DNA of 15,830 bases. Origin: an uncultured Gemmatimonadota bacterium (GTDB lineage Bacteria > Gemmatimonadota > Gemmatimonadetes > Gemmatimonadales > GWC2-71-9). Positions 8,976-15,546 of this stretch are shown one piece after another. Numbering within the stretch: position 1 is the first letter of the stretch; each line of letters begins with the position of its first letter. Position numbers and translations under genes: made by a program. The DNA is taken from NCBI GenBank assembly GCA_937961295.1, contig CALGOK010000141.1, positions 1 to 15,830 of the forward strand, written 5' to 3'. The notes below the pieces were generated by a model. It was not told the DNA's origin and did not search any database. It saw nothing but the letters and a program-made list of their open reading frames with translations.

Positions 8976-8980
8976 CAGTT
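8926..8980 (-). repeat. Palindromic repeat related to the inverted-repeat arms, overlapping an ORF 3' end
   Basis: This segment contains the core CTCGGGGTGACAGTTC (8966-8981) shared with 9016-9031 and, inverted, with the left arm at 8443-8458. It starts with the same TCCGCCCCCTCG block and includes a hairpin-forming stretch, GCCCCCTCGCTGCGCTCGGGGC-like, at about 8940-8961. It encodes the C-terminal tail and stop of the 8568 ORF. Similar short palindromes ending in GTCACCCCGAG occur in many bacterial intergenic regions; that is general recollection, not a search result. Confidence 0.65.
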
Positions 8981-8990
8981 CTTCCGTCGC

Positions 8991-9068
8991 TCCGCCCCCT
9001 CGGGCGCTACGCACCCTCGGGGTGACAGTTCCTCGGTCGCCCGCCCCTCGCCCTTCGCGCTGTCGCGC
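8991..9068 (-). repeat. Right arm of the long imperfect inverted repeat
   Basis: The reverse complement of these 78 bases matches 8412-8474 from GCGCGACAGCGCGA to AGGGGGCGGA. The extra bases are one 7-base insertion and two 4-base insertions. The two 4-base insertions lie either side of CGTAGCG and pair with each other, extending the stem to GGGTGC/GCGCCC around the same GTA loop. Keeping a hairpin despite sequence change suggests that structure matters. The arm ends 34 bases before the 3' end of the amino acid permease gene. Confidence 0.72.
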
Positions 9069-9082
9069 AGTTCTCAGGGATT

Positions 9083-9102
9083 GCGCGCCGCGAGCGGCGC
9101 GC
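9083..9102 (-). terminator. Hairpin directly after the permease stop codon
   Basis: A perfect 8-bp stem, GCGCGCCG / CGGCGCGC with loop CGAG, begins immediately after the TAG of the minus-strand permease gene (9105-9103). The position fits a transcription terminator or mRNA 3'-end stabiliser. No T-run follows on the minus strand, so a classical rho-independent terminator is not shown. Confidence 0.45.
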
Positions 9103-10434
9103 CTACGACCGGTACGCCCGCCACGCGAAGTACACCGGGATTCCCACGCCGATGATCGCGAAGGTGATGCCGGTGTCGGTGGGCTCGGTGATGAACGCGT
9201 TGCCCACCATCAGCACCGACGCGAGCAGGAAGATCGCCGGGGTGAGCGGGTACCCCAGGGTGCGATACGGTCGCACCGCGTCGGGGCGGCGGGCCCGCAG
9301 CCGGTAGACGCCCAGCACCGCCAGGGCGTAGAACGGCCACGAGCCGAGGATGAACTTGTTGGCGAGCGCGGCGAAGTCGTTCTGCAGCACGTAGATCACG
9401 CTCACCACCGCGGCGGCCCAGATCGCCACCGACGGCGTCTGGAACCGCGGGCTCACCCGCGCCAGCACCGGGAAGAAGAGCCCGCGGTCGGCCATCGCGA
9501 ACCAGATCCGCGGGCCGGTGAGGATCGACCCGTTGGTGGCGCCGAAGGTCGACAGCATCACGATGCCGCTGATGATCGCGGCACCCGCCGCGCCGAAGAG
9601 CGGGATCCGCTCCGCCGCGGTCGCCGCCACGAGCTGCACGCCGGGCATCTCGCCGATCGGCACCAGGTACAGGTACGCCGCGTTGATCACCAGGTAGATC
9701 GCCACGATCGCCACCGTGCCGACGATCAGCGCCTTGGGGAGGTTGCGTCCGGGATCCTTCACCTCGCCGCCCACGGCGGCGAGGTTGCTCCAGCCATCGT
9801 AGGTCCACATCACCGGCACCAGCGCCGTGAAGATCGCCGAGACGCCGACCGCCACCGCGGGATCGACCTGGGTGAGGTTGGTCATCGCGCCCTGGCCGGC
9901 ACCGAACGCGAAGAGCGTCAGCCCGATCAGCGCGCCGTACTTGAGGATGGTGGTGACGTTCATCAGCGCCGCGGCGTAACTCACGCCGAGCCAGTTGAGG
10001 AACGCGATGAGCAGGATGGTGGCGGCGGCGACGTACTGCACCGGGAGGTCGACGCCCACCAGCAGGCGATCGGTGTACTCGGCGAAGATCGTCGCAATGC
10101 CGCCCACCGCCGACGCGCGGATCACCGTCAGCTCGGCCCAGCCGGCGAGGAACGCCGGGAAGGGTCCCCACGCCTCGTGCAGGTACGACAGCACGCCGCC
10201 GCTCCGCGGGAACATCGCCGCGAGCTCGGCGATCGCCAGCGCGCCGGTGAGGGTCACCACCCCACCGAGCACCCACACGCCGAGGAACGCCGTCGGCGAC
10301 CCCACCGCCGCCGCGATCTCGGCGGGCACCCTGAAGATGCCGCTGCCAATGGTGATGCCGTACAGGATCGCCAGCGCTCTACACAGGCCGAGGGTGCGGG
10401 GGAGGCGCTCTTCGAAGGCGGTGGGAGTGGTCAC
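9103..10434 (-). CDS. APC-superfamily amino acid permease (LAT/SLC7-like)
   Basis: This 443-residue integral membrane protein is predicted to carry amino acids across the inner membrane by proton symport or exchange. About twelve hydrophobic helices fill the chain. The substrate-binding glycine motif of unwound TM1 is present as GITIGSGIF (residues 26-34), and the TM6 segment MWTYDGWSN followed by GGEVKDPGRNLPKAL matches the LAT/SLC7 pattern FxxDGWxN...EExxNPxRNLPrAi. The substrate cannot be read from sequence. The start is GTG at 10434-10432 with a GGAG ribosome-binding site five bases upstream (10443-10440), which decides it. The gene is monocistronic here, convergent with lptG and divergent from ctaB. 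Length is normal for the family. Confidence 0.9.
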   Translation of the reverse strand: MTTPTAFEERLPRTLGLCRALAILYGITIGSGIFRVPAEIAAAVGSPTAFLGVWVLGGVVTLTGALAIAELAAMFPRSGGVLSYLHEAWGPFPAFLAGWAELTVIRASAVGGIATIFAEYTDRLLVGVDLPVQYVAAATILLIAFLNWLGVSYAAALMNVTTILKYGALIGLTLFAFGAGQGAMTNLTQVDPAVAVGVSAIFTALVPVMWTYDGWSNLAAVGGEVKDPGRNLPKALIVGTVAIVAIYLVINAAYLYLVPIGEMPGVQLVAATAAERIPLFGAAGAAIISGIVMLSTFGATNGSILTGPRIWFAMADRGLFFPVLARVSPRFQTPSVAIWAAAVVSVIYVLQNDFAALANKFILGSWPFYALAVLGVYRLRARRPDAVRPYRTLGYPLTPAIFLLASVLMVGNAFITEPTDTGITFAIIGVGIPVYFAWRAYRS

Positions 10435-10451
10435 GGAGGCTCCGGAGGTGG

Positions 10452-10553
10452 GCGACTGGGCGAGGCGCGAGGGGCGAGGGGCGGAGCCTGGCTGGCAGCG
10501 GCGACGCTCGGGCGGTGGGCGCGATTCGCCCCTCGCGCTTCGCTTGTCGCCCC
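10452..10553. repeat. Short inverted-repeat module related to the 8412/9068 arms
   Basis: Arms at 10452-10485 (containing GCGAGGGGCGAGGGGCGGAG) and 10528-10553 (CGCCCCTCGCGCTTCGCTTG) are inverted relative to each other and resemble the outer parts of the arms around the 8568 ORF. Here only ~40 bases separate the arms and there is no ORF between them. The module occupies most of the region between the permease and ctaB, so it overlaps their likely promoter zone. Confidence 0.55.
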
Positions 10554-10572
10554 CCTGCCCGGCGCGTACCTT
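10544..10572 (+). promoter_or_regulatory. Possible sigma-70-like promoter for ctaB
   Basis: TTGTCG (10544-10549) and TACCTT (10567-10572) are separated by 17 bases, the optimal spacing, and would start transcription near 10579, 40-65 bases before ctaB. The -10 match is weak and the -35 lies inside a repeat, so this is a candidate only. The AT-richer CTTAAAACTGTCACGTC at 10581-10597 just downstream may instead hold the signal. Confidence 0.28.
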
Positions 10573-10615
10573 TCCGCGTCCTTAAAACTGTCACGTCAGG
10601 GCCGATCCGCCTAGG

Positions 10616-11635
<1,020 letters not shown>

Positions 11636-13473
11636 GCTGACCGCGCCGAGGCGGCGCCCGCCCTCTCCGCGGCCGCTCCTCCGGCTCTGGCCTCGCGTCC
11701 GGCCCTACCGCGGCGGCCTGGCCATCGCCGCCGTCGCCCTGGTGCTCTCGAGCACGCTGGCGCTGGCGTTCCCGCTGGTGGTCAAGTTCCTGCTCGACGC
11801 CGCGTTCGTCGACGGCAACCCGCAACTGCTCGACCGGATCGCGCTCGGCCTGCTGGCGCTCTTCGCCACCACGGCGGTTCTCAACTACGTCCAGACCTAC
11901 TGGCTCTCCGCCACCGGGGAGCGCGCGGTGGCGGGATTGCGGCGCGAGCTCTTCGGCAAGCTGCTGTCGATGCCGCCGGGGTTCTTTGCCGACCGGCGCA
12001 CCGGCGAGCTCACCTCGCGGCTCACGGTGGACATCGCGCTGCTGCAGGGGATCCTGTCGCACCAGCTCGCCGACTTCAGTCGCCAGGTCCTGGCGCTGGT
12101 GGGTGGGGTCACGATCCTCACGCTGATGCAGCCGCGGCTGATCCTCACCGCGCTCGCCGTGGTGCCGCTGGTGGTCGGCTCGGCGATGTTCTTCGGGCGG
12201 CGGCTCAAGCGGATCACCACCGGCGTGCAGGACGAGCTGGCTGTGGCCACCGCGCACGCCGAGGAAGCGTTCTCGCAGATCCGCGTGGTGCAGGGATTCG
12301 CACAGGAGGAGCGCGAGCGCGAGCGATTCGGCGGGCGGATCGCGCGCGTGATCAGCATCGCGCTCAAGCGTGCCCGGGTGCGGGCGTTCTTCTTCGGCGC
12401 GATCACCTTCACCACCTTCGCCGGGGTGACGGGGGTGCTGTGGATGGGCGGCCGACTGGTGCTCTCGGGTGACCTGACCGCCGGCGCGCTGGTGTCGTTC
12501 CTCCTCTACACGGTGAGCATCGCGGCGGCGATCGGCGCGTTGGCGGGATTCTTCGGCGGCTACCAGGAGGCGGTGGGCGCGGCGGAACGGGTCTTCGACC
12601 TGCTCGAGGGCGAGCCCGACGTGCGCGACCCCGAGCATCCGGTCCCCCTTCCCGCGGCGCTGCAGGGCGACGTCGCGTTCCAGGCGGTCTCCTTCCGGTA
12701 CCAGGCCCAGGACCCCGAGGCGCCCGAGGTGCTCACCCGGGTGTCGTTCCGGATCGCCCCGGGGGAGGTCGTGGCGCTGGTGGGCCCCAGCGGGGCGGGA
12801 AAGACCACCGTGGCGTCGCTGCTCCCCCGCTTCTGGGACGTGACCTCGGGGGCGATCCTGCTCGACGGGATCGACATCCGGCAGCTTCGGCTCGCCGACC
12901 TCCGGGGGGCGGTGGGGACGGTCCCCCAGGAGCCGGCACTGTTCAGCGGGAGCGTGCGGGAGAACATCGCCTACGCCCGCCCCGAGGCCACTGCGGACGA
13001 GGTTGAGGCGGCGGCGCGGGTGGCCAACGCGCACGACTTCATCACCGCCCTGCCGGCGGGCTATGACACGCTGGTGGGCGAGCGCGGGGTCAAGCTCTCG
13101 GGTGGCCAGCGGCAGCGGATCGCGATTGCCCGGGCGGTGCTCAAGGACCCGGCGGTGCTGGTGCTCGACGAGGCGACCAGCTCGCTCGACACCGAGAGCG
13201 AGCGGCTGGTGGAGTCGGCGCTGGAGCGCCTGCTGGTGGGTCGCAGCACACTGATCATCGCCCACCGGCTCTCCACCGTGCAGCGCGCCGACCGGCTGCT
13301 GGTGCTCGACGGCGGGCAGGTGGTCGAGGAGGGGACCCACGCCGAGCTGCTCCGGCTGGGCGGCATCTACGCCCGGCTGTTCCAGATGCAGTTCCGCGGC
13401 GACGAGGACGTGGCGGCGGCGCTGACGGCGCTGAGGGCGATTCCGACGTAGGGCGGGTGCGGGCGACGCGTTT

Positions 13474-13530
13474 GGGGCCCGCGGCTGAAGCCGCGTCTCG
13501 GCGAACACGGCGGGCGGAGCCCGCCTGTCG
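13474..13530 (+). repeat. REP doublet E1 (two hairpins)
   Basis: Hairpin one is CGCGGCT-GA-AGCCGCG (13480-13495), hairpin two is GGCGGGC-GGA-GCCCGCC (13509-13525), joined by spacer TCTCGGCGAACAC and followed by TGT. The unit starts 22 bases after the ABC transporter stop and could end its transcript. It matches the reverse complement of 13668-13724 at 52 of 57 positions. Confidence 0.85.
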
Positions 13531-13562
13531 CGCAGGCGAGCGCAACCAACGCCGGATCACCT

Positions 13563-13585
13563 GGGCCCGCGGCTGAAGCCGCTGG
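13563..13585 (+). repeat. Solo first-half REP palindrome
   Basis: GGGCCC followed by GCGGCT-GA-AGCCGC (13569-13582) repeats the first hairpin of unit E1, but the spacer and second hairpin are missing. It lies between the inverted units E1 and E2. Confidence 0.7.
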
Positions 13586-13605
13586 CGTGGGGTGAGAGGA
13601 ACGCA

Positions 13606-13651
13606 GGTCCCTCGACTCCGCGTCCCTCCGGGCTGCGTCGCTCGGGATGGG
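13606..13651. repeat. Second type of intergenic palindrome
   Basis: The stretch GGTCCCTCGACTCCGCGTCC then GGCTGCGTCGCTCGGGATGG has the CCCTCG ... GCTCGGG arrangement of a common class of intergenic repeat, distantly like the GTCACCCCGAG repeats at 8443-9031. The call rests on appearance only, as a single copy is present. Confidence 0.4.
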
Positions 13652-13667
13652 GTGGAGACTAGCGTTC

Positions 13668-13724
13668 CGACAGGCGGGCTCCGCCCGCCGTCAGTGCCGA
13701 GACGAGGCTTCAGCCGCGGGCCCC
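13668..13724 (-). repeat. REP doublet E2, inverted copy of E1
   Basis: This is the inverse of E1: GGCGGGC-TCC-GCCCGCC (13673-13689), spacer reading GTCAGTGCCGAGACG, then GAGGCTTCAGCCGCGGGCCCC. One stem base in the second hairpin is changed (A for C), giving one mismatch. It ends 75 bases before the transposase ATG. Confidence 0.85.
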
Positions 13725-13798
13725 GTGCGCGCAATTGCGATCTCCCGCGCGCTGCGATGGATCGGGAGTTTCCTCCGCGCTGTGCAACCATCCCCCCG

Positions 13799-14215
13799 AT
13801 GCGCCATCGACTCTACCTCCACGTTGCGTGGACGACGCGCCTCCGCGCCCCGATCCTGACGCTTCCCGCCGCTGCATTCCTCGCGGAGCTTCTCCCCCGT
13901 CTGGCACGACAGGAGCGCACCGAGGTGATCGCACTGGGAATCGTCCGAACGCACTTGCATCTCGTGGTGCGAGTCCATCCGACCACGTCGCTCCCGACCC
14001 TTCTGCAACGGCTGAAGGGGGTGAGTGCCACCCTGGCCCGCAAGGAGCGCAAAATTCACATCATGTGGGGCAAGGGGTACAACGTGTAAAGCGTCAGCCC
14101 CCGCGCGTTGGCGCCGGTCTGCGACTACGTGCTCAACCAGCACCTGCGCCATCCGGATGAGGCGATCGAGGGGTGGCCGGTGGAGGGTCGTTTTCATCCC
14201 GCGGCCCGCGAGTAA
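13799..14215 (+). pseudogene. Y1 (HUH) IS200/RAYT-like transposase interrupted by an in-frame TAA
   Basis: Small single-strand transposases of the IS200/RAYT family cut DNA at hairpin-flanked sites with an HUH metal site and one tyrosine. The frame from ATG 13799 reads MRHRLYLHVAWTTRLRAP and contains the metal-binding HLH at residues 52-54 (GIVRTHLHLVV). It ends at TAA 14087-14089 after MWGKGYNV. The same frame then continues for 41 codons (SVSPRALAPVCDYVLNQHLRHPDEAI...) to TAA 14213-14215. The family consensus runs straight through this point (GYsVeSVsPr), so one GAA/GAG-to-TAA change explains the break. The presumed catalytic Tyr in VCDYVLNQ (codon 110) lies after the stop, so the 96-residue product should be inactive. 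Full length would be 138 residues, normal for the compact family. The terminal stop is inside REP unit E3. The longer open frame from 13592 runs through repeats and is not the true start. Confidence 0.85.
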
Positions 14216-14256
14216 TCTCGCGTCTCGGCGAACACGGCGGCCGAAGGCCGCCTGTG
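14203..14256 (+). repeat. REP doublet E3 at the transposase 3' end
   Basis: Hairpin one, CGCGAG-TAAT-CTCGCG (14207-14222), contains the transposase's final stop codon in its loop. The spacer is identical to that of E1 (22 matching bases across 14219-14240). Hairpin two is GGCGGCC-GAA-GGCCGCC (14236-14252), followed by TGT. Both stems differ from those of E1 but remain perfect. Confidence 0.85.
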
Positions 14257-14289
14257 GGTAGGGCCAGTTCACCCATGGTTGGGCTATCG

Positions 14290-14361
14290 AAGCCCGCTTT
14301 AGCGCGCGTCGGTGCCGAGCCGCGAGTTCACTCGCGGGCCACGCCGGGCGGAGCCTGCCTG
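14290..14361 (-). repeat. REP doublet E4 plus a decayed half unit
   Basis: GCCCGCT-TT-AGCGCGC (14292-14307, one mismatch), spacer GTCGGTGCCGAGC, then CGCGAGT-TC-ACTCGCG (14321-14336) and GGGCC form an inverted unit. Directly after it, CCGGGCGGAGCCTGCCTGT (14344-14361 region) is a worn copy of the second hairpin of E1. Confidence 0.78.
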
Positions 14362-14395
14362 TAGTCGAGGCCAGCCCGACGAAGGCGGATGACCC

Positions 14396-14447
14396 GGGCC
14401 CGCTTTAGCGGGCGTCCCTGCCGAGACGCGAGTTTACTCGCGGGCCA
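14396..14447 (-). repeat. REP doublet E5
   Basis: GCCCGCT-TT-AGCGGGC (14398-14413), spacer GTCCCTGCCGAGA, then CGCGAGT-TT-ACTCGCG (14427-14442) and GGGCC. Both 7-bp stems are perfect. It is the last unit of the cluster; no further copy appears to the right. Confidence 0.82.
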
Positions 14448-14483
14448 CGGCGAACCCGAGCCCCGAGTCGCCCCCCCCCCACG

Positions 14484-14522
14484 CACCAGCCCCCGCCCGG
14501 GAATCCCGGACGGGGGCTGGTG
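14484..14522 (-). terminator. Strong hairpin downstream of the PPC-like gene
   Basis: A 12-bp perfect stem (CACCAGCCCCCG / CGGGGGCTGGTG), one mismatch, then CCGGG/CCCGG closes an AAT loop. It lies 21 bases past the stop of the minus-strand gene, so it is well placed as its terminator. On the minus strand it is followed after three bases by ten G (C10 at 14471-14480), not by T, so termination would be non-canonical. Confidence 0.6.
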
Positions 14523-14543
14523 AGTCGAGCGTCGATCCGTCGG

Positions 14544-15545
14544 TTACTGCAGCGTGATCGTCATCACGCCCGGATCGTTGGCGTTGCCGAAGTTGGCCAC
14601 GATCAGCCAGTAGCTGCCAGCCGCCAGCGTGGCGGTGGTGGTCTCCGGCCGGTTGCCGGTGAGGCGGGTGGCCAGGAAGGTGGTGATGCCGAAGTCCACC
14701 AGGCCCCAGTCCATGTCGGCGTAGGTGCCGCTGCCGCCCTGCGACCAGTTGAGCGAGATCGTGTAGGTGCCGGCGGTGGTGATGTTGATCCGGTACCACT
14801 TGTTGTTGCCGCCGAAGCCGCAGCAGTCGCCGCCGAAGCCGCGCCACGTGTCATAGAACGTGGTGACCGTTCCCGGGGCGGCCGCGTTGATGATCGGCGC
14901 CGTCGCATCGGGGTTGTTGCCGGCCCACGGCGTGGGCGGAGTCGTCAGCGGGTTGGTGCCCGGCACGTTGTTGAGCGGCACCTCGGTGAGGAAGCCGAGC
15001 ACGACGTTACTGAAGGTGGGCACCGATCCGGTCACCCCGGCCGGCAGCCGCACCACGGCCGAGAGGGAGTCCGCGGCGACCGAGACGGTCAGGGCGCTGA
15101 ACCCACCCACCCCAAGCCGGAAGCTCGGCAGGAACTTGAAGCCTGGCGCAGTGACCGTGGTGGTGGCGAAGAGCGCCGGGTTGGCCGGGTTGTAGGTGGC
15201 CACCACGTTGCTCACACCGGGCACTGTGATGCTGTTCGCCGTGGTGAGCGTCCGCGGGGCGAGTGTGGGCGCGTAGTTGAGCGTCACGTTGGTGACCGTG
15301 GCCGGTCCTTGCGAGCCGGGGCGCGGGAGGAACGAGATGCTCGTGGCGCTGCGGTTCGTGATCACCGCCGCACCGCCCGGCGTGAACGTCACGGTCGAGG
15401 TGCTCGCATTGAACGACATGGTCGCCGGGGCCGGAATCGTCACCTCTTCACCCAGCGCCGGCGCGGTCGCGCTGAGCGACGCCCCGAGCGAAGTGGGCAG
15501 CACACGCACGGTGACCGGCATCGAGATCCTCTGCCACGCCACCGT
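14544..15545 (-). CDS. Secreted beta-sandwich repeat protein with a C-terminal PPC-like domain, 5' end lost at a junction
   Basis: About 330 residues are probably genuine. They form Thr/Val/Pro/Gly-rich segments of the Ig/TIG kind, with a repeated phrase around LPTSLGASLSATAPALGEEVTIPAP, ATVTNVTLNYAPTL and GVGGFSALTVSVAADSLSAVVRLPAGVTG. A final ~110-residue domain resembles a bacterial pre-peptidase C-terminal (PPC) beta-sandwich: TAGTYTISLNW, ADMDWGLVDFG, ATLAAGSYWLIVANFGN, MTITLQ stop. A Cys pair in GGDCCGFGG may form a disulphide. Such proteins are usually exported and surface-associated. No start or signal peptide is present. The frame stays open to an ATG at 15641, but those first ~33 residues are the antisense shadow of another gene, so the true N-terminus is missing. 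Function is unknown. Confidence 0.68.
   Translation of the reverse strand, partial: TVAWQRISMPVTVRVLPTSLGASLSATAPALGEEVTIPAPATMSFNASTSTVTFTPGGAAVITNRSATSISFLPRPGSQGPATVTNVTLNYAPTLAPRTLTTANSITVPGVSNVVATYNPANPALFATTTVTAPGFKFLPSFRLGVGGFSALTVSVAADSLSAVVRLPAGVTGSVPTFSNVVLGFLTEVPLNNVPGTNPLTTPPTPWAGNNPDATAPIINAAAPGTVTTFYDTWRGFGGDCCGFGGNNKWYRINITTAGTYTISLNWSQGGSGTYADMDWGLVDFGITTFLATRLTGNRPETTTATLAAGSYWLIVANFGNANDPGVMTITLQ
15515..15529 (+). repeat. 15-bp direct repeat, copy 1 of 2
   Basis: CCGGCATCGAGATCC occurs here and again at 15646-15660, one copy on each side of the composition junction. In this copy the minus strand reads RISMPV of the PPC-like protein. Confidence 0.8.
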
Positions 15546-15546
15546 G
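15530..15546. other. Probable chimeric or rearrangement junction
   Basis: Left of this point the coding strand is minus and GC is about 70%. To the right the coding strand is plus and GC is about 52% (151 of 290 bases, counted by hand from 15541). Both genes are cut at their N-terminal ends here. The exact breakpoint cannot be placed within ~15 bases, since RHRVYY on the plus side and VAWQRI on the minus side overlap. Confidence 0.7.

Noticed and set aside
8558..9025. 155-residue plus-strand ORF and a 150-residue minus ORF (8562-9014) overlapping the small hypothetical gene
   Set aside because: Codon third positions favour the frame starting at 8568. The alternatives are Arg/Pro-rich and run through the repeats.
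13592..13798. N-terminal extension of the transposase frame to ATG 13592
   Set aside because: The extension is encoded by REP unit E2 and other repeats (translations like GGLRPPSVPRRGFSRGP). Family homology starts at ATG 13799.
14025..14261. 78-residue ORF spanning the transposase stop, and the overlapping 13735-14160 frame
   Set aside because: They are shadow frames; their Arg/Ser-rich translations carry no family motifs, whereas the 13799 frame carries them on both sides of the TAA.
13474..14447. CRISPR array
   Set aside because: Units are irregularly spaced, occur in both orientations, are palindromic doublets and have no unique spacers of uniform length.
14471..14480. C10 homopolymer as a phase-variation switch
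   Set aside because: It lies outside any coding frame and beyond the terminator-like hairpin, so slippage would not change a protein.
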